Shown here: in pieces, positions 10,110-17,615 of the stretch
Layout of the letters: every line of letters begins with the position of its first letter
Position numbering within the stretch: the stretch's first letter is position 1
Source of the DNA: Legionella sp.
GTDB taxonomy: Bacteria; Pseudomonadota; Gammaproteobacteria; Legionellales; Legionellaceae
NCBI GenBank assembly: GCA_031291095.1
Contig: JARLJR010000008.1
Location: 125,375-189,374, forward strand
Direction: 5' to 3'
DNA length: 64,000 bases
Program-made: the position numbers and the translations under genes
Notes under the pieces: model-generated
What the model was told of the DNA's origin: nothing
Database searches by the model: none
What the model saw: the letters and a program-made list of their open reading frames with translations, nothing else

Positions 10110-10180
10110 TAAAAAACACCCATTTCCTACCTTATAAAAATTAGAGATAATTAGAATAAGAATTCCTAAAGACATTAATT

Positions 10181-10702
10181 ATGAATAAAAATATAACTGC
10201 TATCCGCATAGCGAAGGTCCAGGATGCAGAAGCAATCTCTCAAGTACATATTTGTTCTTGGCAAAAGATGTATAAAGAGTTCATTCCTGAAGAAGTTTTA
10301 AAAAACTTGTCTTTAAGTGAGCGTACCCAACAATGGTCTGAGCTAATCGATCAGAATGTTCGAGTATTAATTTGTGAGCTGGAACAGCAAGTTATTGGTT
10401 TTGCAAGTATTTGCGCTTTTCGGGGCAACAGTGCACAGAGTTCGTTCGGAGAAATAAGTGCTATTTATTTGCATCCCGATTATTGGCGCATGGGCTTAGG
10501 GACCCAATTATGTTTGGCTGCAATGTCGGAGTTAGTTGAGTTGGGTTATAAAAAGGTTGGGCTGTGGGTATTAGAAGAGAATAGCCAAGCACGGAATTTT
10601 TACGAAGCACTAGGCTTTAAGCTCTCAGAGTCCGCTAAATTTGAAGAGTTTTATGAGGGAGGCGCTTTATTAAAAGAAGTGCTATATATAAAAACTCTTT
10701 AA
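10181..10702 (+). CDS. GNAT family N-acetyltransferase
   Basis: Acetyl-CoA-dependent acetyltransferase of unknown substrate, 173 residues. The GNAT fold is visible: beta1 ITAIRIAKVQDAEAISQVH, strand 4 then motif A EISAIYLHPDYWRMGLGTQLCLAAM (the acetyl-CoA binding R/Q-x-x-G-x-G/A appears here as RMGLGTQ), and motif B VGLWVLEENSQARNFYEALGFK. The early SWQKMYKEFIPEEVL segment is typical of the broad Acetyltransf_1 group. The GNAT motifs are intact. Substrate cannot be inferred from neighbours. Confidence 0.9.
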   Translation: MNKNITAIRIAKVQDAEAISQVHICSWQKMYKEFIPEEVLKNLSLSERTQQWSELIDQNVRVLICELEQQVIGFASICAFRGNSAQSSFGEISAIYLHPDYWRMGLGTQLCLAAMSELVELGYKKVGLWVLEENSQARNFYEALGFKLSESAKFEEFYEGGALLKEVLYIKTL

Positions 10703-10708
10703 TCCATC

Positions 10709-10794
10709 GTCGTCATTGTGAACCAAGTGAAGCCACCCAGGGTTCTGTGCCCGAGCTCCTGGGTGCTTCGTTACTATGTTCTTCGTCATGAGGG
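10709..10794. repeat. Family D interspersed element (CGTCATTG…GAAGC…CCCAGG)
   Basis: The element begins CGTCGTCATTGTGAACC, contains an internal inverted pair (AGCCACCCAGG / CCTGGGTGCTT) around GTTCTGTGC, and ends near CTTCGTCATGAGGG. A clearly related copy is at 27787-27876 and a short fragment at 47715-47742. It lies between the 3' ends of the convergent acetyltransferase and selO genes. Confidence 0.75.
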
Positions 10795-10818
10795 ATAAAC
10801 ATGCCTTGCGAGCTTATA

Positions 10819-12291
10819 CTATGTCCCACAAAAAGTTTGCATCACTCGCTCTTCGGGCTGTGGTAATGATTGCAATTGTTCCGTATCGGCTTGTTGTTGA
10901 TATGGATTCTTTAAGACCAATAACAGCGCATCCATTAAGCTACGGTCATTGTCCTTAATAAAATGATTAATGGCATTTTCCACTAAATGATTCCTAGGAA
11001 TGTACGCAGGATTAACTTGATTCATTTGGTTTTTTATAACCTTAATGTCCATCGCTTGCTGCCTTACATAACTAGACCAATCATTAACCCATTGTTCACC
11101 TTGAGCTTGCCCTCCTAAGGCGTTGATCAAGCTTTTTTGCTGCTCTGAAGAATCAATCGCCTGGCTTAGCGTGCGGAAGGTATTGGTAAAATCAGGTTTA
11201 TGTTGTTGTAACAAAGCAAAAAATAGTTCAATGAGTTTCACTGTCTGTTCATTCAGCTCTTGTAAACCCAGCTTAGCCCGTACTTTAGCACTCCAATAAT
11301 TATGAAAACGCGCAGGAAATGAGTTAAGGACATCATCTAAGACTTGCTGTTCTTGTTCATTAAACAAAGGCTGTATCGTTAAACGAAGAATGGTTAAATT
11401 CCAGCGAGCTATAGTCGGTTGCTGGCCAAAGGCATAGCGGCCCATGGTGTCAATAGAGCTATAAACACGCCCAAAATCAAATTCATCCATAAATGCACAA
11501 GGGCCATAATCCAGGGTTTCTCCAGAAATAGCCATATTATCCGTATTCATAACCCCATGGATAAAGCCAACCCCCATCCATTCGGCCATGAGGCTTGCTT
11601 GGCGTTCCACAATGGCTTTAAATAATTCCAGATAAGGTGCATCTTGCATCAATAATTCTGGAAAATTTCGTTCTAGTGCATAGTCAGCTAAACATTTTAA
11701 AAGATGCCTATCCTCTTGAGCCGCTGCATATTCAAAGGACCCCACACGTAAACTACTGGTCGCAATACGCGTGAGTACTCCTGCCGGAACTAATCCAGTT
11801 TGTCGATAGATTTTCTCATTAGAGGCAATTGCCGCAAGGCAACGGGTAGTGGGAATATTTAAACCATGCATTGCTTCGCTAATGATATATTCTCTTAATA
11901 CCGCTGAAAGTGGTGCTCGACCATCGCCATTACGAGAAAACCGGGTTCTTCCGGAACCCTTTAATTGCATATCCCACCGTGTTCCATCTTTTGCGGCAAT
12001 TTCTCCCAGCATGATGGCTCGTCCATCACCAAGAACTGGAACGAAATGACCGAATTGATGGCCAGAGTAAGCCAAGGCAATGCTTTGCAACTGTGGGGGT
12101 GTCCAGTTGCCTGCATAAAGTGCTAATGCCTCTTCTTCACTATATGGCGCTGCATGGTGTCCACTAAGAACCGCTGCTAATTCGTGATTGAATTGCACTA
12201 GAGAAGGGCTGGTAATAGGGGCAGGGGCAATTTTTTCATAAAAATTATCAGGTAATTGCAGGTACGATGTCGTGGTAATGTTGGGGATCAA
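10819..12291 (-). CDS. selO: SelO/YdiU family protein AMPylase
   Basis: Pseudokinase-fold enzyme; characterised family members transfer AMP from ATP to Ser/Thr/Tyr hydroxyls of target proteins. The 490-residue length is normal. Signature segments include SGHQFGHFVPVLGDGRA, QLKGSGRTRFSRNGDGRAPL, GVLTRIATSSLRVGSFEYAA and GVMNTDNMAISGETLDYGPC with the metal-binding Asn/Asp and Asp. The C terminus FCGT keeps a Cys third from the end, the position that is Cys in E. coli and selenocysteine in animals. The only usable start is TTG at 12291, 14 codons before the conserved N-terminal region; there is an in-frame stop just upstream. Confidence 0.93.
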   Translation of the reverse strand: MIPNITTTSYLQLPDNFYEKIAPAPITSPSLVQFNHELAAVLSGHHAAPYSEEEALALYAGNWTPPQLQSIALAYSGHQFGHFVPVLGDGRAIMLGEIAAKDGTRWDMQLKGSGRTRFSRNGDGRAPLSAVLREYIISEAMHGLNIPTTRCLAAIASNEKIYRQTGLVPAGVLTRIATSSLRVGSFEYAAAQEDRHLLKCLADYALERNFPELLMQDAPYLELFKAIVERQASLMAEWMGVGFIHGVMNTDNMAISGETLDYGPCAFMDEFDFGRVYSSIDTMGRYAFGQQPTIARWNLTILRLTIQPLFNEQEQQVLDDVLNSFPARFHNYWSAKVRAKLGLQELNEQTVKLIELFFALLQQHKPDFTNTFRTLSQAIDSSEQQKSLINALGGQAQGEQWVNDWSSYVRQQAMDIKVIKNQMNQVNPAYIPRNHLVENAINHFIKDNDRSLMDALLLVLKNPYQQQADTEQLQSLPQPEERVMQTFCGT

Positions 12292-12424
12292 AGTAAATCA
12301 ACCTATAAAAAACTTCTTAATGCTTATTATAGTTCCGGAGTGGCTAGAGCTAAAGGCCTAGCTTGCAATTTACTATACTAATAGGATCAGTATACGCAGT
12401 TGTGTGATTATCAAGGAGCTGAAA

Positions 12425-13168
12425 ATGGACAAACAAGTGGTTCTTATTACTGGAGCTCTTGCAGGTATTGGCAGAGCAACGGCCTTTGCTTTTGCTCGTG
12501 AGGGAGCAAATCTCATTATTTCTGGACGCCGACAAGAAGAGGGGGTGTCTTTGGCAACAGAGTTGAGGGAATTAGGGGCCGACGTTGAGTTTATTCGCGC
12601 GGATGTTCGCAATGAGGGAGAAGTTAAGGCTTTAGTAGAGCAGGCTATAAAACGTTTTGGACGTTTGGATGTTGCAGTGAATAATGCGGGGACAGAAGGG
12701 GAGCAAACGCCAATAGTTGAAAGCACTGTTGAGAGTTATCATGCGGTGTTTGATACGAACGTGGTTGGTGTTCTTTTCTGCCTTAAGCATGAATTGCAAG
12801 CGATGCTTCCACAAGGCTCTGGCTCTATTATTAATATTTCTTCTGTTGCCGGTAAAAAAGGCTTTCCAGGTGCCTCTATTTACTGTGCGAGCAAACATGC
12901 TGTTGAAGGCCTTACTAAAGTGGCAGCGCTTGAAGCTGCTGGCGCTAACGTACGAGTGAATGCCGTTTCCCCTGGCCCAATCGATACCGGAATGTTTGAC
13001 CGCTTTACAGCGACAGACGAAGTAAAAGAGGTATTTATTAACCAGGTCCCTTTAAAACGTTTAGGTCAACCTGATGAGGTTGCTAAGACCATTGTTTTTT
13101 TAGCCTCAGATAACGCACCCTATATTACAGGCCAATTTATTGGGGTTGATGGTGGTTTAATGGCTTAA
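12425..13168 (+). CDS. SDR family NAD(P)-dependent oxidoreductase
   Basis: Classical short-chain dehydrogenase, 247 residues from the ATG at 12425, which has AAGGAGCTG just before it; an upstream in-frame start at 12404 has no such site. Cofactor motif TGALAGIG (residues about 9-16), NNAGTEG structural motif, catalytic Ser in INISSVAG and YCASKHA as the Tyr-x-x-x-Lys. The typical PGPIDTGMF and C-terminal ITGQFIGVDGGLMA are present. Substrate not predictable; closest general description is glucose 1-dehydrogenase-like or 3-oxoacyl-ACP-reductase-like SDR. It is divergent from selO. Confidence 0.93.
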   Translation: MDKQVVLITGALAGIGRATAFAFAREGANLIISGRRQEEGVSLATELRELGADVEFIRADVRNEGEVKALVEQAIKRFGRLDVAVNNAGTEGEQTPIVESTVESYHAVFDTNVVGVLFCLKHELQAMLPQGSGSIINISSVAGKKGFPGASIYCASKHAVEGLTKVAALEAAGANVRVNAVSPGPIDTGMFDRFTATDEVKEVFINQVPLKRLGQPDEVAKTIVFLASDNAPYITGQFIGVDGGLMA

Positions 13169-13198
13169 AAATATTATCCTGAGAGTTTACGACGATTG

Positions 13199-13226
13199 TA
13201 GGTGGGGTCCATGGCCTCAACCTACA
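13199..13226. repeat. Degenerate family C palindrome (GTAGGTTGGG…CCCAACCTAC type)
   Basis: GTAGGTGGGGTCCATGG then CCTCAACCTAC forms an imperfect palindrome related to those at 35128-35151, 56684-56757 and 63811-63832. It lies 30 bases after the SDR stop. Confidence 0.5.
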
Positions 13227-13384
13227 ATTTATTGCAAAATTTCCTTCATTTAATGGCAGTCTTCACATATATATGTCTTAAATGTAGTGATTCAGAAGGA
13301 ATAAGGCATTTTTATCTTCAAAAAAATGGTGAAATAGGGTAAAAGGGCTCCTGAAAAAAATAAGAAGTAAGGAACCTAATAATA

Positions 13385-14320
13385 ATGAAAACAAAATGGT
13401 CAAAGTTAACCTTAACTACTCTGGCAATTGCAACGTCAACCACTTACGCTGCAAGTACTTCACTAACTGAGCGCTTCACACTGAATGCATCAATTGGTTA
13501 TTTAGCCGGAAAATCACAAGAGTTTGTGTATAACGATGAAGGGGCTGAAAAACTAAGCCAATTAAATTGGAAAATTAATGGCGCTGCCGTGATTAAGGGT
13601 GAAGGGAATTACAAATTGTTACCCTGGCTTGATTTTAATGCGCAAGGATGGATAACTTTAGCCAATGGCGATGCTGTAATGGATGATTATGATTGGTTAA
13701 ACCCATTCCAAAAACATTGGAGCGACTGGTCACACAGCAAAGACACGGATTTACGCCAAGCTAATGAATTTGATTTCAATCTCAGAGCACGCTTTTTTAA
13801 ACTCTCATCAGTGCAATTGGCAGCCATGGTCGGATATCAACGCACTTTATTCAGTTTCTTAGCCAAAGGTGGATGTTATATTTATAACGATGGCGCGGAC
13901 GTTGGTTGCTTCCCTGAGGGTGAAAAGGGGATTGGCTATAAGCAAACCTTTAGTACTCCTTATATTGGAATATTAGGTAATTATCGCCTTAACGCCTATG
14001 AGCTTAATGCCCTGTTTAAATACAGTAGCTGGGTCACTGCAAAAGATGTGGACCAGCATTATATGCGTGACCTTACGTTCCATGATGGTGGGCACAATTT
14101 TGAGTTTTATAATGTTACGGTTAATGCAGGTTATTATGTAAGACCACAAATTAAACTCTTTGCTGAAGGTGCTTTTAGTTACGTGCCTAATAAGGTCGCG
14201 GGCATGAACATAAGGGATAATGCAACGCTAGAGGAAGCTTATATTCCAGCGAGTGCAGGACTAAATAATAAAAATATGGTGCTTTCTGTGGGTATTCAAT
14301 ATAAAGGTATGGCGGGATAA
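13385..14320 (+). CDS. Omptin family outer-membrane aspartyl protease
   Basis: Ten-stranded beta-barrel surface protease of the OmpT/Pla family, 311 residues. A signal peptide (LTLTTLAIATSTTYAA) precedes the barrel. Active-site pairs of the family are visible: VMDDYDWLNP corresponds to the OmpT Asp83/Asp85 pair and VDQHYMRD to Asp206/His208. The strand-rich VTVNAGYYVRPQIKLFAEGA and C-terminal MVLSVGIQYKG fit omptins. Two Cys flank a loop (GGCYIYNDGADVGCFPEG). AAGTAAGGAAC is the ribosome binding site. L. pneumophila is known to carry an omptin; family members cleave surface and host proteins next to basic residues and need LPS for activity. Confidence 0.9.
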   Translation: MKTKWSKLTLTTLAIATSTTYAASTSLTERFTLNASIGYLAGKSQEFVYNDEGAEKLSQLNWKINGAAVIKGEGNYKLLPWLDFNAQGWITLANGDAVMDDYDWLNPFQKHWSDWSHSKDTDLRQANEFDFNLRARFFKLSSVQLAAMVGYQRTLFSFLAKGGCYIYNDGADVGCFPEGEKGIGYKQTFSTPYIGILGNYRLNAYELNALFKYSSWVTAKDVDQHYMRDLTFHDGGHNFEFYNVTVNAGYYVRPQIKLFAEGAFSYVPNKVAGMNIRDNATLEEAYIPASAGLNNKNMVLSVGIQYKGMAG

Positions 14321-14414
14321 TTACGTAAAAGCAATTGAAAGATTTCTATACATTAGGTAGACTGTTGAGTCAATTCGATGACTTGGAGAATCTAATGACT
14401 AAAGAAGAAATGAT

Positions 14415-14876
14415 TTGCCGTATCCTTCGTTACGTAACCCAAAAACCAAGTGCACAAAAGACTTGCTGCGGTTGATGAGCATGGAACTTATGCACGTACT
14501 GAGCTACCGTAATCCTGAGGTAGTCAGTTATTTTTGCCATCACCATCCTGAGTTTAGTACGCAAGAGGCAGAGCTTTTGTTTGCTGATCTGTTGGGATGG
14601 TTATGGCTCAATCAACAACGAGCAAAACAGGGTAAAAAAACATACCTTTTTGGCCCTTTGCTCATTCTCGACGAGTTATGGCATACCTTCATTTTGCATA
14701 CCAAGGACTATGTGCATTTTTCTCAGCACTATTTTGGTGCCTATGTGCATCATGATGTTGAACCGATTGGTTTTGAACATTTCATGCAGGAAGAGGAATT
14801 GCGGGATTATTTGCAAGACTGCTTTGGCTATTTAGGTGAAGAATGGGTAGCACGACGCTTTGCCGATGCGTTTTAA
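14415..14876 (+). CDS. Uncharacterised protein with a LDELWHTFILHTKDY motif; start unclear, possible frameshift
   Basis: No named function. The open frame gives up to 153 residues from a TTG at 14415; ATGs at 14475 and 14481 are alternatives. The segment LLILDELWHTFILHTKDYVHFSQHYFG resembles the conserved Trp-His…Tyr motif seen in glycine-rich-domain-containing (GRDP)-like proteins. The best ribosome binding site (TTGGAGAATCTAATG) belongs to an ATG at 14395 in another frame, which encodes about 26 residues before stopping. A shift near the A-run at 14438 would join MTKEEMICRILRYVTQ to the downstream frame. The stop overlaps the convergent dciA stop by 4 bases. Confidence 0.6.
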   Translation: MPYPSLRNPKTKCTKDLLRLMSMELMHVLSYRNPEVVSYFCHHHPEFSTQEAELLFADLLGWLWLNQQRAKQGKKTYLFGPLLILDELWHTFILHTKDYVHFSQHYFGAYVHHDVEPIGFEHFMQEEELRDYLQDCFGYLGEEWVARRFADAF

Positions 14877-15292
14877 GCATCCGCTGCTAAATGCAGTAAT
14901 GCCTTTTGCAAGGGCTCATAACTGCAGAGCTGACTTTCACTGATAATCACTTCTTTGGCTTTCGCTGATAATTGCTGTTTTTGCGGCTCTGCGGGTTTTT
15001 CATACTGCACAACTGGGGCAACTACAGAAACTTTAATGGAGAGCAATTGATAGAGGCCTGCTTTACGCAAATTATCACGTAGCTCAGGAATTAAATAACG
15101 TAATTGCGATGCCCAGGCGGCATTGGCAGTAGTAATTAATAAACAGCCTTTATTAAAACTTCCCACCAGACATTCTTTGGCTAACTCCTCGGGAAGCAAT
15201 TGCCGTAGCTTATTAGATAGCTCTTCCAACTGCAATGAACGCTGGCAAAGGTCAACGAGTTGTTTATTCAGACAACGATTAATAGAGCGCAT
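14873..15292 (-). CDS. dciA: DciA family protein (DUF721), DnaB helicase loader
   Basis: DciA proteins load the replicative helicase DnaB in bacteria that lack DnaC. The ATG at 15292 gives 139 residues starting MRSINRCLNKQLVDLCQ; the longer upstream frame has an atypical hydrophobic extension and is not used. The KH-like DUF721 core is visible: GSFNKGCLLITTANAAWASQLRYLIPELRDNLRK. The C-terminal tail is Gln/Ala/Lys-rich and probably disordered. No strong ribosome binding site is seen. It is convergent with the preceding gene. Confidence 0.8.
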   Translation of the reverse strand: MRSINRCLNKQLVDLCQRSLQLEELSNKLRQLLPEELAKECLVGSFNKGCLLITTANAAWASQLRYLIPELRDNLRKAGLYQLLSIKVSVVAPVVQYEKPAEPQKQQLSAKAKEVIISESQLCSYEPLQKALLHLAADA

Positions 15293-15429
15293 AGTTTTAT
15301 CTTTATTTAAACTGAATCCACTATAGAATAGCAAATTAATGCGAAATACCATATTATAATTTTATATAGATGGTCGTTAAAAGCGCAATTTTGGCGTCAA
15401 CTTAAGGGAACATTGGAGCGTAAGGTGTA

Positions 15430-15496
15430 GGCAGGGCTGTCAAGCCCAGCAAATACAGTTGGTGCTAGTCCCGATGCTGGGCTTGACAGCCCAGCC
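15430..15496. repeat. Family B inverted repeat (GGCTGGGCTGTCAAGCCCAGCA type)
   Basis: The arms 15430-15451 and 15475-15496 are 22 bases long with one mismatch and flank a 23-base centre ending CCCGA. Related copies are at 60979-61044 (full), 43506-43548 (short) and 32825-32853 (one arm). It sits in the 253-base gap between dciA and the bPH2 gene, which otherwise holds only their divergent promoters. Confidence 0.8.
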
Positions 15497-15545
15497 TTGT
15501 TAAGATGTGTGAAGCAACAGGGATATTTAAAAATATAGGTGAATA

Positions 15546-15995
15546 ATGATTGATAAAACAAAAGACACTAACGTTGTCTATTTTACCCGAATGCATTGGA
15601 TTATATTTTTTTGGCCTAGTCTTGCTTTGGGCGGTGCTTTAGGGCTTGCATCTTATGTCCCTCACTTTCGTGAAGTGGGTTATGGCTTGGCATTCTTTTC
15701 TTTGGCATGGATGTTTATGACTTGGGTTACGTATTACTTTTCTTCTTTGACTATAAAGACGAACCAGGTAATTTTACGTACTGGAATCGTAGTCAGACGA
15801 ACAATTGATATCCCCTTAAACAAGATTGAAGCAATCGATATACGTCAATCAATTATGGGCAGCCTTTTACGTTATGGGATGGTCTCTATTACTGGTACCG
15901 GAGGAACGCGCCGTGTTATTAATTATTTAAATAATCCATTAACATGTAGACGTTATATAGAACAATTGATGGACCAGATCCATAACAATGGTTAA
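15546..15995 (+). CDS. Bacterial PH-domain (bPH2/DUF304) membrane protein
   Basis: The 149-residue product has two membrane spans near the N terminus (IIFFWPSLALGGALGLASYV and YGLAFFSLAWMFMTWVTYY) followed by a cytoplasmic bPH2 domain (SLTIKTNQVILRTGIVVRRTIDIPLNKIEAIDIRQSIMGSLLRYG). The pattern LTIT.QVI.R.G…R..++IPL.KIE.I.I.QS..G..L.YG is the DUF304 hallmark. Function unknown in general. It is monocistronic, facing the convergent add gene across a hairpin. Confidence 0.85.
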   Translation: MIDKTKDTNVVYFTRMHWIIFFWPSLALGGALGLASYVPHFREVGYGLAFFSLAWMFMTWVTYYFSSLTIKTNQVILRTGIVVRRTIDIPLNKIEAIDIRQSIMGSLLRYGMVSITGTGGTRRVINYLNNPLTCRRYIEQLMDQIHNNG

Positions 15996-15998
15996 TGC

Positions 15999-16035
15999 AG
16001 TACGTCATCCCTTATTGCGTTCGGGATGACGTACT
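15999..16035. terminator. Bidirectional hairpin between bPH2 gene and add
   Basis: AGTACGTCATCCC (15999-16011) pairs perfectly with GGGATGACGTACT (16023-16035) over an 11-base loop. It sits between two convergent stops (15995 and 16052). The CGTCATCCC core recurs at 51539 and in variant form at 53063, so it is also a repeat-family member (family E). Confidence 0.7.
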
Positions 16036-16051
16036 TAGAGGACTTGCTTTC

Positions 16052-17026
16052 CTAAATCCGAGCGAGTAGTTCTTCTTTAGTTTGTTGATCAACAAATGCC
16101 GCTTCAATTGCCATACGCGTAATCGCATTCATTGTCTCATCGCTGTAATTATAAGATTCCTGGACACGTTGATATTCCAACCCAAGTGTTGTACTCATAA
16201 ATGGAGGATCATCTGAGCTAATAGAGACTTTCATCCCCGCTTCATAAAATTTAGGGAAGGGGTGACTATTCATGTCTTTAAACAATCCTAAAAAGATATT
16301 GCTAGTTGGGCAAACTTCTAAGGTAATTCCTCTCTCTTTAACCATTGCCATGGTTTCTGGAGAATAAATTGAATTAACGCCATGTCCAATACGTGTGATA
16401 GGTAGATTATCCATCGCTTCAACCATGCCACTAGCTGGGGCAAACTCACCTGCATGAACGGTGCATCCTAAACCGGCATCTGCGGCAATTTGGTAGGCTT
16501 TGGTAAACTGCTTTGGAGGGAAGTTTGCTTCATCACCACCTAAGCCAAAACCGGTAACGCATGGGAAAATGTCTTTATGTGCTTGTCGTGCTAAACGCTC
16601 AGCGGCTTCAACCCCAAAATGACGAACTGCAATGAGGATAATCCGTCCTACTATGTTAAATTGTTCTTTAGCGTCATCAATAGCTTGCTGAATTGCCACT
16701 AGGTGTTCTGCAGAAGGGATACCACTAGAAAGTTCAGCATGATCCGCAGAATAGGACATTTCTACATAAATGGCATTTTCTTGTGCCCGGGACTTTAAGT
16801 AGTCAAAGGTAATATCATAATAATCACGTGGATCTTTGATTACAGCCGCAAGTGTGTCGTAAACCTTAAGAAAATCCAGAAAGTCTTTAGACAAATAGCT
16901 TTTTCCATCGGGGGCAACCAGTCCAGAGGGTAGAGTTAATTTATTCCGCCTAGCTAATGCTGTGGCCAGATCCGGAGTAATTGTGCCCTCTAAATGGACA
17001 TGCAGTTCTGCTTTTTTTAAACTCAT
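16052..17026 (-). CDS. add: Adenosine (or adenine) deaminase, cytosolic
   Basis: Zinc amidohydrolase of the adenosine deaminase family, 324 residues, for purine salvage (adenosine to inosine, or adenine to hypoxanthine). Metal and catalytic motifs are intact: HVHLEG near the N terminus, HAGEF with the catalytic Glu, RIGHGV, and SSDDP with the metal Asp. The C-terminal SDD-PPF form is nearer to the bacterial adenine-deaminase-like branch than to classical Add, so the substrate is not settled. A second family member with a signal peptide is at 56778-58265. No export signal here. Confidence 0.88.
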   Translation of the reverse strand: MSLKKAELHVHLEGTITPDLATALARRNKLTLPSGLVAPDGKSYLSKDFLDFLKVYDTLAAVIKDPRDYYDITFDYLKSRAQENAIYVEMSYSADHAELSSGIPSAEHLVAIQQAIDDAKEQFNIVGRIILIAVRHFGVEAAERLARQAHKDIFPCVTGFGLGGDEANFPPKQFTKAYQIAADAGLGCTVHAGEFAPASGMVEAMDNLPITRIGHGVNSIYSPETMAMVKERGITLEVCPTSNIFLGLFKDMNSHPFPKFYEAGMKVSISSDDPPFMSTTLGLEYQRVQESYNYSDETMNAITRMAIEAAFVDQQTKEELLARI

Positions 17027-17125
17027 GATTTGTCTCGGTATTTTCTTTAAATGTTGCCAATGGTAACTTAGATGAAAAAGTTATAAAATAGCTGTTTTAA
17101 GAATGTGCGAATTTTTGGATTGATT

Positions 17126-17311
17126 ATGAATAGCAATGATATAGATAAAGCCTATGTAAGCCCTTATGATAAATTTTTATTTGAATTTGATGCAACTCAT
17201 AGTAAGTCAGAATCACAAATCAAAGAAATTACTAAGCACAAACGTTTAGATAACATTCGTGATAACAAAGATCATCAAGAGCAAAAAGGGGAGCTTTGGG
17301 AGGGATTTTAA
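17126..17311 (+). CDS. Small conserved hypothetical protein (CBU_0585-like)
   Basis: The ATG at 17126 gives 61 residues starting MNSNDIDKAYVSPYDKFLFEFDATH; a GTG at 17105 is upstream without support. The protein is very hydrophilic with a charged helical C-terminal half (KEITKHKRLDNIRDNKDH). The YVSPYDKFLFEFD block resembles the small CBU_0585-type family known from Coxiella and Legionella; this is recalled, not searched. Divergent from add. Confidence 0.6.
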   Translation: MNSNDIDKAYVSPYDKFLFEFDATHSKSESQIKEITKHKRLDNIRDNKDHQEQKGELWEGF

Positions 17312-17615
17312 GCGTTTTTCCTCGCCTAAGTACCCATTCATTTGCCTTATTTCCTAATAGCTCGGGATGATCTGTCTTACCTGAGCTATTTCCTTACGCC
17401 ACTCGTCAATTTCAAGCGTTAATCCCTGATTATGATTTCGCATCACAATGTTCTCATTGTGAGTAAAGTCCAGTTATCTTTTCTCAGATAAACTGCAAAA
17501 TATCCCTCTTTTTTAATTAATTACTCCCTTGTGTCTAAACACTCAGGGGGAGTTAAGCTTAACTTAATTTTGTTATGTTAGATTTAAAATATAACACAGA
17601 GAAATAATAACCAGG
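17312..17615. other. 304-base intergenic region with hairpin and effector promoter
   Basis: The first half carries a terminator-like hairpin, AATAGCTCGGG (17356-17366) with CCTGAGCTATT (17380-17390), one G·U pair. The middle (17400-17520) shows nothing recognisable. The last 65 bases hold the candidate PmrA box and a -10-like TAAAAT/TATAAC for the ankyrin gene. No coding region is seen. Confidence 0.6.
17552..17571 (+). promoter_or_regulatory. Candidate PmrA box upstream of the ankyrin/C58-like gene
   Basis: GTTAAGCTT-AA-CTTAATTTT fits the Legionella PmrA tandem element (cTTAATatT, two spacer bases, cTTAATatT): the second half matches 8 of 9 and the first 5 of 9 including TTAA. A -10-like TAAAAT begins at 17585, so the box would overlap the -35 region, as in known PmrA targets. 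The start codon is 45 bases downstream. The consensus is from published Legionella work as I recall it; binding is inferred. Confidence 0.5.

Noticed and set aside
10776..10958. 60-codon plus-strand frame over the selO 3' end.
   Set aside because: It overlaps the family D repeat and conserved selO coding sequence and has no support.
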